NCBI GenBank assembly: GCA_023935145.1
Contig: CM043698.1
Location: forward strand, 85,255,501 to 85,319,500
Source: Bretschneidera sinensis
Lineage: Eukaryota > Streptophyta > Magnoliopsida > Brassicales > Akaniaceae
Direction of reading: 5' to 3'
Length of the DNA: 64,000 nt
Part shown: one piece after another, positions 22,119 to 33,849 of the stretch
Layout: each line of letters opens with the position of its first letter
How positions within the stretch are numbered: the first letter of the stretch is position 1
Made by a program: the position numbers and the translations under genes
The notes under the pieces: model-generated
Databases searched by the model: none
Told to the model about the DNA's origin: nothing
What the model saw: only the letters and a program-made list of their open reading frames with translations

Positions 22119-22734
22119 CTGACAAAAAATAAAAAATAAATTTTCAGCTTTTTTTATATCATGCAGCTTGTTTTCAGTGTCAATTTTGGTATTAAAAAAG
22201 AAAACACTTAAGAACACAAATAGCAGCACTAACGCCCATTCGAATAGATAATTTTTGTTTATTAGGATTAATCTGATGTCAACTCTAACATTCAAAATTG
22301 AAATTTGCTTATCCTTTTCTTTTCCCATTCCTACATTATCATAGCTACCAAACAGAGACCATATCCATTTTTTCTTGATATGCACATGGAATTCTAGTTT
22401 CAAGCTAAAACACAAAAGCTTAATTAAACCCCAATGTTTTACCTTTGTTTGGCAGATACATTTGAGAAAAAATCGAAATAATAGAAGTGCCCATCTTTTG
22501 AGAACCCCAGAAAAATGTAACAAAACGATATTCAAACTTTTTAACTTTCTCCACACTTTCTCAGCAACAAAACAGTAAAAACTTAATTGCACCATTTTTT
22601 TAGGTTTGATTAATTGCACCAATTTGCTATAACCATTAATAACACTTAAAACAGTGAATTTATTTGGGGAAAAATCAAACTTTTAAAGTAGTTCTAATAA
22701 AAGAATTCAGAAGAAAAAAAATAAAAACAATTAC
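22119..22734 (-). other. first 5'UTR intron of the FAR1-domain gene
   Basis: This intron lies between the GTAATT donor and the ttttttgtcag acceptor. It is T-rich on the sense strand and contains a minus-strand open frame that is only readthrough of intron and exon. No transposon is seen. Confidence 0.55.
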
Positions 22735-22890
22735 CTGAATTGTTTGGTCTTATCAAGAGGAAGATATAGTTTGGATGATCAATCGGGAATCTGGACTCGA
22801 GTCCTCTACCGGGGGAGAGACAATGTGCGAGCTCAGGGTTCGATTATAGGGACTCCAGGCACGCGACATGGCGAAAAAGGATTGGTTTAA
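22735..22890 (-). promoter_or_regulatory. first 5'UTR exon and promoter side of the FAR1-domain gene
   Basis: A donor (CAG followed by GTAATT) at 22734 closes a GC-richer exon that runs back to roughly 22890; the transcription start cannot be fixed. Upstream on the minus strand there is a CCAAT element (aaaccaatcc, near 22882) and no strong TATA box, as in many broadly expressed plant regulators. A 617-bp intron separates it from exon 2. Confidence 0.5.
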
Positions 22891-22989
22891 AAACAGAATA
22901 AAGTCAAACTTTTTGTTTGAACTAATCTTTTGCGAACACGTGGTGAATCCAGTGGACTTGGCCTCGTAAGATCACACTTGGTTGAGTTG

Positions 22990-25900
22990 GCAAAAATTCC
23001 GCTGCGTATGACCCGTTAACACGCGCGGTACAGATTACGGATTACAGAGTTGTGGTTACCCGTTCACATCACGGAAAAGACACTTATGTGGGACTATTCC
23101 ATTTAGGGAAAGTTATAAAAACACGTATGGTTCGGGGAAAACTATAATTATATTTTGTTATTTTAAAATATATTAATATACCCTTAAAACTTAACTCTTG
23201 TTATTTTAAATTTGTTTAAAAGTTTCATAAAAATCAAACGAGGAATATTTTAATATGTTAACTTTTAATTTTTAATAAATGATCATTATAAAATATTTTT
23301 GATCGATTCGAGTTAATTATGATCAGAGTTTAAAAATACTATAAAATATTCTTAAAGCTAAATATACATTTTAGTTTTTGAGAATTGATGTCATTTTTAT
23401 TTTGGTTCACGAGGTTCAAAATTAGAAATCAGTAGCTAAAAAAAAATTTAAATGAATTTATTAGGGGAAAATGGGGGAAAATCTTTTAAAAAAATCCTAA
23501 AGAAATTTTGTAGAATGGAAAAAAAAAGGAAGAAAGACATTTTCATTTCTTCTTCATCCTCCCCGTTGTCCCCAAACCTCTCTGCATCCCAAACAACTTC
23601 GCAAATCAACAACTTTTTTTCTTTACTTCAATCTTCTTTAAAAAGAATCAAATCAAATAACCAATGTCCAACATCACCTTTTCAATGAAATCGAAACACA
23701 TATCCAGTCTTCCAAATAACCCATATCAAGATTCTTAACTACATGCAAGAGCTAAAAATAATCAAATAACCGCGAATTGTACGACCACATACCCAACAAC
23801 ATTGAAAACAAGATTATATATATTAATAGTAAGACATAAAAAAACTAAAAAAAATTAATTTAAACTTCTTTAAAACGTTCTAAGATGAAAAAAAATTAAA
23901 ATCCTAACTTTGAAAAGTGTGTGCTTTTTTCTCGAAGAACTTGGGTCCTTCTTGTACCCCACTAGCGCGCGTTGACGTGGATGACTGCACCACCCAATAA
24001 GAAGATCTTTCTGAGGAAGGTAGACGAAGAAGCAATGGTGGCAGATCTGAAAATTGTTTGTGCTTACCTGTGCAGTTGTCGGCTGAATGCCTCAACTCAA
24101 TAATTGCAACAACGAAAGGATAATGAAATGGGGCTGAAAGAATTAGTTGCTCGAGCTTTTTGGTTGAAGAAAAAAGAAGAGATGAATGGGTGTGTGCGAC
24201 CATTTGATGGCTGTAGAGAGAGAGAGAGGAGCGAAGGAGGAGAAGGTAGTTTTAAGTTTTTTTGGCTTTAGCGGTTTGTTTTAGATTTTGAAATTCCGTT
24301 TCTTTTTCATAAATTTTTTTTGTTTTATTTTATTTTTTCAAAAGTTTCTTAAGGATTTTTTTAAAGAATTTTATCCTCTATTTTTCTAAAATTTTAACCA
24401 CCTGTAATTCCGTTGGAAAATAGTGCTAATTATTGATGAAAATGTTAACAAAATAACATAAATGATAGCAAAAATTAACATTAGTTACTCTATTGCTAGT
24501 TTTTGAACGATTAAAATAGGAATCAAATCAATTTTCAAAGATCAAATATAAATTTATCATATAATTTACACTAAATTATTGGGGTATTTATGTAATTTTC
24601 CCTTTTGTTTATTACATCACAGGCTACAACAAATGGATCACTTCTTTCATAGTTTGGGTGTCCCAAGTCCAAGAATCTAGAAATTTTTGGCCCGCTTGGG
24701 TCTAAACTTGAGCTTTTAGACTGAGCCAACTAGAAATGGATATATCAGCAAATGGGGTCTCCAGAAGATTGTTAGGTTTGGTTAACCTAGGCTAAGGAGA
24801 AGCGAATCAAAACAAGACGCGTGGCCTATCTCTCTCCCCCTCTCCTTCTCTCCTCTGCAAACCTGACTCCCCCTCCCCTCCTCTGCAGATTGTCTCTCAT
24901 TCTCTGTGCACACTCTCTCTCCATTGTTCCTCTGCACGTCGTCTCTTTCGTATGATTTCTCTCACCTTTCAACAACTCATGGATGACTTCTTTTACCCAT
25001 TGATTTCACATGTGAAACACAAAGAAACCCAAAAACCACTAGACAAAAAAATCTCCCTCTCTCATCTGTAGGGATATGAAATTCAAAGGGGGCAGGAATT
25101 CAAAAAAAAATTTTGAATTCCAAATTTGCAAGCATAAAACCCAACTATCTCTTAATTCAACAATTTTCTTTCTCTCTCTAAAATTTATTTCTCTCTTCTT
25201 CCTTATCTTATCCTCTTTTTATCATCCTATCCCTTGTTTCAACCATCTCAGGAGGTAAGCTTTTTAAAATTTGATAACTTCTCCTTCTCTCTCAAATTTT
25301 CTTTAAGTTCTTGAAGTTGTTCTATGATTGATTTGTGTTCTTCTTGTTTTATTTGTAGGTGAATATTACTGGACTCAACATCTTTGTGAGGTAAGAATTT
25401 CTAAACGCAAGTAAGATGTTTGATAAAAGTATTCAATGAACTTTGGGCTTAGAGTAATTCTTTGTTTTTTGTTTAAGAAACTAATTTTGTATAGATAGAA
25501 TCAAAAGCTTGAAAATATTTCATAGTGACAAATTATATTGTCTCGTTCAGTTAAAAATCAATTCTCTTTCTTTTTTATGAAGTTGTTAAAGATAATGGAT
25601 TGGTGTATGCTCATTTGATTTTCAGTTGAAAGTTTTTTCTTTTTTAGATAAAAGATTTTCAAATGAAAGTTCTTCATATGTTTCTGTTGCAACACTAGGC
25701 ACTTCATCAATATACTTGCATCAATCTTTTAACACCTTTTCGTTGAGGAGTTTTACACTTCTCATGATGTAGCTCTCGTTGTTTCTTTGATAATTCAAAG
25801 AGATTTGATTTGCTTCTCTTGTTGAATGGCGATTTCTCAGTCATACCAAAATATAATCATGTCACTAATCCAAAAAGAATGAAGAAATAGTAATCGTATC

Positions 25901-26160
25901 TCAAGATTGCTCGTAGCTTTAGCTAAAAGATAAAAGGTTATGAGGGGTTAGGATAGGTCTTAAGTGAACATCTTACCAATTAAAAGATTAAAAGAATTCA
26001 TGTCTAAGGTTGTTGAATTCCTTTAAATCATTATGTTTCTTGTGTGGTTGCTTCTCTTCAAAGAAAAGAAAAGAAAAAATGGAAAATAATGCATGAGGCT
26101 ATCTATTGGAAACTATCTCTTTTGTTCTGTTTAATTAAAATGACTTTTTCCCCTTTTTTG
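22990..26160. other. intergenic, AT-rich, with a pyrimidine-rich block
   Basis: No coding gene is recognised. A strongly pyrimidine-rich block (24825-24950, cctctccttctctcctctgc) is followed by intron-like signals (ggaggtaagc at 25252, tatttgtaggtgaat at 25358, gtgaggtaag at 25386). It could be the 5' end of an unannotated transcript, but no coding exon follows that I can read. Confidence 0.35.
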
Positions 26161-26163
26161 ATA

Positions 26164-26480
26164 AGGTATGCATATAGCAACATTTGGAGCAGACCAATTC
26201 AACCCCAAATCAGAATCTGGGAAAAAAGGGATTGATAGTTTCTTCAATTGGTACTTCTTCACCTCACTCAGATAATATCATTAACCCTCATTGTATACAT
26301 TCAATCCAATGTAAGCTGGACTATTGGTTTAGCAATCCCAGCAGTTCTCATGCTCTTAGAGTCTTAGGTTGTGTAAAATTAACCCATATGTGAAAGTGAA
26401 AGCCAGATCATAGTGGTTAAAAGGAGATTAAAGCCACTGAAGCTACGTTGGCTATCCCTTTTCATCTTGCATTGGGCTTT
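26164..26480 (+). pseudogene. NRT1/PTR (NPF) transporter exon fragment
   Basis: The frame [20 protein letters not shown] ... [12 protein letters not shown] is the conserved proton-coupled peptide/nitrate transporter stretch after the fourth membrane helix (FGADQF and FFNWFYF in the family). After a frameshift and stop at about 26266, [20 protein letters not shown] follows, the next membrane helix pair. A further decayed YVKVKA stretch is seen near 26385. The rest of the roughly 550-residue protein is absent on either side. It is an isolated, broken exon; capture or deletion cannot be told apart. Confidence 0.75.
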
Positions 26481-27180
26481 AAGATGTCATATTGTCAGAA
26501 CAATTTTCAATGAAAACCATTTTAATGAAATTGTTTTGGTTATTCTAATTAGTTTACATGCCTGAAAATTTTGATATATTTTTTGTAATTGAAGATGGGA
26601 TGGTCATTGGTAATTGTCGAGAATAATGGATTATCAATGGCTGTGAGAATTGGTCGATGTATGTATTGGTGATTGTAGTGATCGCTGTGCATGATCATCA
26701 ATGGTTGTCAATGTCACTATGATTGGTTATTGGTAATTTTGATAGTTGTCGGAGACTAGCAATGTGGTTAGCGACTAGCTTTGTTATTAGTGGTGTGATA
26801 TGGTTAGTGGATGGTGGCTAACGAGTAGTGAGATTAACCTATGATAGTGATAGTTATTAAACTTCCCTTGGAAATGACTTACTACTTGTGGGTGCAAATG
26901 AGCTAGGTTGTAATGGAACTTTTGTTTCATCGTAGGCTTATTATATAAATGGGTTGTAATAGAGAACATAGTTTAATCTGATTTTGTAAGCTCGTGAATC
27001 TAGTTGAGTATAGAAATAAAATGTGTTTTAATTCATTTTTCAAAATATTAGTTTTATATGGTCTGATTTTGTAAACTTAATTGTATTTATCTACGTCTTT
27101 AACATTGCATCAATCAGGTCTTCTCTAATTTCCCCTGAGACAAAGGAGAGAAGGGAAAGAGATTACAAACACAATTCTAT
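26481..27180. other. non-coding, short tandem TTGG/TGG-rich area
   Basis: A loosely repetitive area (26590-26830) has ggtcattggtaattgtcgag-type wording (tggtnattggtaat, tggttagtgg). No coding frame is supported. Confidence 0.35.
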
Positions 27181-27199
27181 TAGAATTTCTAACCAAATC

Positions 27200-27620
27200 T
27201 GGGGACTATGCTATTGTGGTATTTCTTCGTGTCTGAAGACATTAGAGAATTTTGGGGATTTTGGCAGGTGTTTCTATGCATGCATCAATCATGAGGTTTG
27301 TTCTAATTCTGAGAAATCTTTGTATTCCGAAGATTGTTGATGTTATTAGGGCTGATTTTTCTTCGATTTTTGTTTGTAGGATGCTTGAGATTGTGGATTT
27401 TTTTAATTGGTTTGATCCACTTGTGTGCGACCATGGGAAGGAGATGTTGTCGGAATTGTACCTGGAGAATGAAAATTTGTTATAGCAGGTGAAGTTGCAT
27501 CACAAAAGGAAAAGAGTGTATTGTTTCATGCTTGGGACATCTTTAATTTTTTTTCTTCTTCATGTATTGTATTTCTTACTTCTAGTTATGAGTGGTTGAT
27601 TTTCTTCAATTTATGGTTTT
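27200..27620 (+). pseudogene. GRF-type zinc finger protein pseudogene
   Basis: Exon 1 reads LCYCGISSCLKT ... GDFGRCFYACINH, the first half of a GRF zinc finger (CxCG ... GRxFxxC). An intron with GT at 27296 and a ttgtttgtag acceptor at 27379 follows. Exon 2 gives DCGFFNWFDPLVCDHGKEML and ENENLL, the second half (CxFFxW). The frame holds a TGA before DCG and one extra T in the seven-T run, so DCG and FFNW lie in different frames. A hydrophobic stretch (TSLIFFLLHVLYFLLLV) after another stop would be the C-terminal membrane anchor that short plant GRF proteins carry. No start codon is found upstream. Function of the family is poorly known, and the copy is probably dead. Confidence 0.6.
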
Positions 27621-28125
27621 ACAGGCATGCTTCAATTTACTATGTTTTACCTAAGCATATCGTATAAATTTTATGAAATATAACATTCAACAAGATGTTT
27701 TGATTATTGTTTCAAAGTAATAAATATATTCAATAATTTTGTATTTATGGCTTTTAGTTAAATAAATTAAATGGTTATTGTGGCATCAACGGCAAAAACT
27801 TGGTCTCAACTCCCAAGAGACCTGTTTCATATTACCATATAGCTGCTAAAAGACCTTGCCAATGTTCTACATTGTGGTTATTTCTATCATTCATGGCTCT
27901 CCTTAGCTTTCCTTTTGTAGATAATGTACAGGACAAAGAGTCGCACAATTTATTAGCCCTGGTAGAGTTCATCCCTAACAAACAATGCTGATGGTTCATC
28001 ACCAATTTCCCATGGTTCTCGTGTGAAAGAAACATGCCTTGTGGTTGAATTATAATTTGGCTTTATAAAGTTCTTGTTGTTCCATAAGTAAAATTTTTTT
28101 ATTATACTGTTAGTGACCCTGCTTA
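27621..28125. other. intergenic, nothing recognised
   Basis: This is an AT-rich stretch between the GRF pseudogene and the katanin pseudogene. Small open frames near 27800-28035 lie on both strands over the same bases and match nothing known to me. Confidence 0.4.
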
Positions 28126-28880
28126 CAGCAATCTATTATTACCCTTCCAACATTATCAAATCCCCCAGAAACTACCCATCGGAAATCATGAGTGAATCTG
28201 ATAATGCTAATGTCTCGAGTATGACCCTTGTATGTGTGAATGCATCCCTTCTTCCAAATATCTCAAATCTTTAGATTTATGTCCATGGAGCCAGATGCAA
28301 AGAACTCATCAAATGGATGAAATTTAAAAGCAGTGCCATTGGGTCTGTCTAATAAGAGTGCGAACCACTACACTTCAAGAACAATAACAAATAGATTGGA
28401 AGGTTATTAAATAATCTTAGAATTGTTGCAATGGTGAAAGATAGATGGTCTGCTCGTTCCAACCCTTAAAACTTAAATACTAACACAGAGAATCATCCTT
28501 CAAGCTTATCACATCAGGTGAAACGAATAACTGTCTGATCCTTATAATTTTATACTATTCACACAAGTTGAAGTTTATTATGTAAACTGAGTTCTCACTT
28601 CTATGAAGTACTAACATTGATACCATACTTGTCTCAGAGCAATGTAGTTGGTTGTTCAAACTTCAAACTAGGATTCACTATTGACTAGTGAGGAGATAAT
28701 CAATTAACTTACTCTTTACTTCTTCCAAATCCCATAGCTTTATTACACCTATAGAAGCTCTTGCGAGCACCAAAACTTCTGTTGAATCAAAAGCTACAGA
28801 CTCAGCTGGACTTATATGACCACATAGGCTCTTAATTTTTTTTCCTTCATGTGGCAGCTTCCAGCATTTCACAAAATTTA
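28126..28880 (-). pseudogene. katanin p80 WD40 subunit pseudogene (KTN80-like), intron retained
   Basis: The minus strand first gives SLCGHISPAESVAFDSTEVL and GVIKLWDLEEVK (exon to 28713). A 345-bp intron with GTAAGT donor and gtag acceptor follows. A second exon then reads FKFHPFDEFFASGSMDINLK, a stop, IWKKGCIHTYKGHTRDISII, and RWVVSGGFDNV. These are consecutive WD40 blades of the katanin p80 regulatory subunit, which guides the microtubule-severing p60 subunit. The stop in place of Trp (LKI-stop-DI) and frame changes near 28355 show decay. The retained intron means a segmental duplicate and not a retrocopy. Only about three blades of the propeller remain. Confidence 0.8.
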
Positions 28881-29489
28881 TACAAAAGCATATGTTACAA
28901 TTAATAGAGGAATTTACCAATATGAAAAATGCAGGGCTCAAGTACAAATTGGTAAACACAGTAAAACAAAAAATCTGCTAAATCGTAAACATAGTAAAGC
29001 AAAAACAGTTTTCTGCTAATTACAAGCTACAAAACCAAAGGCATGTAGAACCCAAGGGGACTTGCTACATCACATGATCAATTTCACCTCCAAAAGATGC
29101 TCCACAAACCAAAATCGCCTTCAAAACACAACCATGAATGACACAACTGGAAAACCCAAACGTAGGAAGATATATGAGGATATGAAACTTCAACCACCAA
29201 CAACAAAACATAGGTTCACCCAAAACAAATCTCATGCCACCAATTAAAACACACAACAAATCAGTACATTTAGTACCACATGAACATAAGTCGGTACAAA
29301 GAAAATGAAACCATAATGGAGGTAATCATTTACTGAATTCTGACGATTAAAACATATAGTTCTATTTAGCATCATTAACTAAAAGAAGTTTTTGTGGACA
29401 TGCGGTCCAGGCAACTCCAAAGTTAAATTTAACGAGAACTTTAAACATTAAGAAAGAAAGAAAACTAGGAATAATGTTTAACTTAATCT
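28881..29489. other. intergenic, nothing recognised
   Basis: This is an A-rich spacer to the left target duplication of the gypsy element. A short block (ggtacaaagaaaatgaaacc near 29292) recurs at 33507, just beyond the other end of that element. It is part of a host or older repeat. Confidence 0.35.
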
Positions 29490-29494
29490 ATAAC

Positions 29495-32400
29495 TGTAAC
29501 GATCCATCTTGAGTTGACCACCTCCGAGATGGTGTCATCACATTTTGAAAATCCCAACACGACACATATATGCAACAATAAAAATAATACTAACAGAAAT
29601 TTTTACTGAAATCCTCAACTCTCAACAGGAGAGGTATATAAATATGATATTAACTTAAACATAATATACAACGTAAAATGCATAAATATTTACAAATAAA
29701 TTTTTTATTTCATTTTCTCTTTTATCTAAGGATGTTGACACGTACGTGGGTTACAGAAAAATGATTTCGTTTGACTCTCAACCCACCAGATTATTTGTCA
29801 TGTCTGCTACCTAAAATCATTGTACAATGAGGGATGAGCTTCACAAGCTCAGTGAATTAAATTCACTAGAAGTATTCAGTTTGTATAAATAGCCCTTTTA
29901 TATTTAATCATTTATCTCTCATATAATTGGATAATGACATGTAGTCTAACATTTAAATAATTACTATCACATCACACTTCTATGTCTTTCTCTCACTGTA
30001 ACTGTCTCTCTATGAGACTCATTTATCTACAAATAAAATAAATGGATAATATCCACAATATTTTAGTAATAAAATCAACATGTAAAACAGATGCAATGCA
30101 TGAATTATTATTAGGGAACGTCTTCCCACATGTCGACATGTTTTTATTATCTTAGACCGACCGTCTCCCGGTTATTTTCTTTCCAGCATATACCGACTGT
30201 CACTGTATTTATTTCCAGTATATACCGGTTGTCACGATTTTTCAATTAGACTAGCCCCCTCCCGATTCTTTTCTTTTATACACATGCATATAAGCAATGA
30301 TATGAAATATGCATACGAACAATAATATAAAAAACAACATGAATTCAAATATTAAATTTAGTTATCCTGTCTTTCCTCAATTTTTGCTTGATAAATTTCA
30401 CTAATTTCTTCTCCTCGTATATCACATCCATTTATTAACCATAACTCATCAAGAATTTTATTTATCACTATCATTCTTAAACCGACTCATTATTCTAATA
30501 ATATTTCTTTTCACATAATAATTTTCTACATGTCCATATATTCATATCATACCTATCAACCAAATTTTTATCTACCACTAAAGTATAAGCTAATAATTTA
30601 ATTTAATATTATCACTAGATATTTGATTTTTATTTATATTACTTAAAGTAAATCTAACTCACCACGTTGCACTTAAAGCTACCCGTGGATCACCTCCTTG
30701 CATTTCCCCTTCCTCTCAGCAATTTCTCCCAATTGGTGATCGTCAACATCTGACATAATATTTATATTAAATTTTTAATTTATTCTTCAATTCTTCATAA
30801 ACCAAACCCTTCTGTCTATCTGTCACTGGTAAGACCTCAAAATATTTTTTGACATGTCTGATCCACTGCTCAGCTTCTACAGGATTTACAGATCCTCTAA
30901 AAGACTGGGTTTAAACTTAAAAAATCTCACAAAACAATCACCTTGCATCTCATGTGCAAACACACATTCTCCCTTATGAACCACTTGCCTCACCACATCA
31001 GGTTCTCTTCTGCCCCTTTCCTCTAATCTTCTCTGTAGATTATCAGTCATTTCTTCAACTGCATTCATCCTCTCTATAGCACGATTAAGAGCTTCTCTCA
31101 ATTCATCCTTCCTAACCTCAGATTCTCTCCCAGCTCTACTAGTACCAGCTGCACTATCAACATGTACTCTTGCAGGAACCACAGACTCAACTTCCTCATC
31201 TACTTCAATTCTCCTAAAAATTGTGGGTCTACCATATCCCTTCTGATTTAGAACACTACCTCTAGCTCTCTAGCATGACCACGCGTCATCCTCATATTCT
31301 ATATTTAAAATATAGTTTATTTAGATCTTCCACTTTTTTTTAAGTTCTCATACAGTCTACAGAATCATAAAACCTAATGCTCTGATACCAAAATTGTAAC
31401 GACCCATCCCGAGTTGGCCACCCCCGAGACGGTGTCATCACATTTTGAAAATCCAAGCATGACACATATGTAACAATAAAATTAATAAGAACAAAAAATT
31501 TTACTGAAATCCTCAACCCTCAACAGGAGAGGTACATAAATCTGATATTAACTTAAACATAATATACAATGTAAAATGCATGAATATTTACAAATAAAAT
31601 TTTTATTTCATTTTCTCTTTTGTCTGAGGATATTGACACGTACGTGGGTTACAGAAAAATGATTTTGTTTGACTCTCAACCCACCAGATTATTTGTCATG
31701 TCTGCTACCTGAAATTATTATACAATGAGGGATGAGCTTCACAAGCTCAATGAATTAAATTTACTAGAAGCATTCAGATTGTATAAATAACCATTTTATA
31801 TTTAATCATTTATCTTTCATATAATTGGATAATGACATATAGTCTAACATTTAAATAATTACTATCACATCACACTTCTATGTCTTTCTCTCACTGTAAC
31901 TGTCTCTTTGTGAGACTCATTTATTTACAAATAAAATAAATGCATAATATCCACAATATTTTAGTAACAAAATCAACATCTAAAACAGATGCAATGTATA
32001 AATTATTTTAGGGAATATTTTCTCACATATCGACATGTTTTTATTATCTTAGACCGGCTCCCTCCCGATTTTTTTCTTTCCACCATATACCGGCTGTCAC
32101 GATGTCCCTTTTATTTTCAACATATACTGGCTATCACGGTTTTTCAATTAGACCGGCCCCCTCCCGATTCTTTTCTTTTATACACATGCATATAAACAAT
32201 GATATGAAATATGCATATGAACAATAATATAAAAACAACAAAAATTCGAATATTAAATTTAGCTATCCTGTCTTTCCTCAATTTTTGCTTGATAAATTTC
32301 ACTAATTTCTTCTCCTCGTATATCACATCCATTTATTAACCATAACTCATCAAGAATTTTATTTATCACTATTACTATTAAATCGACTCATTATTCTAAT

Positions 32401-33267
32401 AATATTTCTTTTCACATAATAATTTTCTACATGTCTAAATATTCATATCATACCTATCAACCAAATTTTTATCTACCACTACAGCATAAGCTAATAATTT
32501 ATTTTAATATTATCACTAGATATTTGATTTTTATTTAGATTACTTAAAGTAAATCTAACTCACCATGTAGCACTTAAAGCTACCCGTAGATCACCTCCTT
32601 GCCTTTCCCGTTTCTCTTAGCAATTTCCTCCGATTGTTGATTCTCAACACTTGACATAACATTTATATTAAATTTCTAATTTATTCTTCAAATCTTTATA
32701 AACCACACACTTTGAAAACTCACACTTTGAAATCCGGGAAATTTCATGTATGCTAAAAATTCAAAAATAAACATTATATTATTACCTTCTGTTTTTCTAA
32801 TAGCTTCTCCTGACTCTCTATAAAATTTTCTCATAAACTCCTTTAAAATTTTGCTCTTTCTACCTTTCTTTCGGTCCCTAAGTGTTTAAAGAAAACGCAT
32901 AATTGAAAGAAAACTAAACGAAATTTGGTGAGTATAAAATTATGTTTACGCATTATACATATATATATAAGAAAAAAAATTGTTGAAAAGGCAGCCCTAA
33001 CTTTTTTGCATCCTCAGCATGCCTTTCTCCCAATTTCTCCACTTGCTCAACGTTTTGGCCAGATGCAATACATGCAAGGCCTTGCAATTGCACTTGGCAG
33101 CAGGTTGCCACGTTTTCTCTTTTTTTTTTTGGACGTCCACGTCCCAAATTTTTTTAAATTGTTTTATAAAAATTTAACTTTTTGCATTTAAATATATATT
33201 ATTTTAACTCTATGTCATATTTATTAAAGTACTTCTTTACCCTTACTTTACAAATACGAGTATTACA
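29495..33267 (-). mobile_element. gypsy element reduced by internal deletion
   Basis: On the minus strand the order is a complete 5' LTR (33267-31395, 1873 bp), a primer-binding site next to 31394 (tggtatcagagcatt), a piece of gag (31394-30805) and then, without pol, the right-hand 1.3 kb of the 3' LTR (30804-29495). A perfect 5-bp target duplication ataac lies at 29490-29494 and 33268-33272, so both outer ends belong to one insertion. Everything from mid-gag to the first 560 bp of the 3' LTR is gone. The LTR family is that of the solo LTR at 10217-12226. Confidence 0.85.
30805..31394 (-). pseudogene. gypsy gag 5' fragment
   Basis: The frame carries a predicted coiled stretch (ELREALNRAIERMNAVEEMT), then FKPSLLEDL. 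After a shift it reads GSVNPVEAEQWIRHVKKYFE and VLPVTDRQKG, the start of the retrotransposon gag domain. It stops at the deletion joint, where LTR sequence begins. With less than a fifth of gag and no pol it cannot act alone. Confidence 0.75.
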
Positions 33268-33272
33268 ATAAC

Positions 33273-33849
33273 CAATAGTGAAATAATCTTTGTGCTCAAC
33301 AATTCCAATCAACTGGATTACATTGTATCAACATCTCTTTACATGGGGAAAGACCTAAATTGAAGAAGAAGAAGAAAAAAGAGAGCTTATAACAAAAACA
33401 AACAAAAGTGACTACTATATTACAACTTAATCAACAATTAGCACATTCTCGGTAAATCATTAAAGCATACAACAAATCAGTACACTTTTACCACATGAAC
33501 AGAAGTCAGTACAAAGAAAATGAAAACATAATGGGGGCAATCATTTACTAAACCTTCAATTACTAACAATAAACCACTACACAACCATATTAGCATGATA
33601 TAACATAAATTTGAATTGATATAACCAATACACAAGCATGAATTTTAACATAAATACAAATTAGTACACAACCATATTAAACTAATGATTAGAAAAGTAT
33701 TTTATTCAGGAAGGAGGTTGCCAATAAGTAGATGACTCTGGGCTCCAAATTTGATTTGAAGATTCCAACAAAATCCATATATTATCAATTAAACACTAAA
33801 AAATGTTGTAATCAAGCAACCAATTAATCACTATGATATAACGTTACAA
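33273..33849. other. intergenic, nothing recognised
   Basis: This A-rich stretch has a purine run near 33363-33385. Its left half shares wording with 29240-29330 (cagtacatttagtaccacat type) on the other side of the gypsy element. Confidence 0.35.

Noticed and set aside
22056..22622. 188-codon minus-strand frame
   Set aside because: It consists of a 5'UTR intron plus exon 2 of the FAR1-domain gene; T-rich composition gives Phe/Leu-rich nonsense.
26164..28880. A Helitron or MULE that carries the NPF, GRF and katanin fragments together
   Set aside because: No matching terminal repeats, target duplication or Helitron hairpin-CTRR end was found by eye, so it is kept only as a question.
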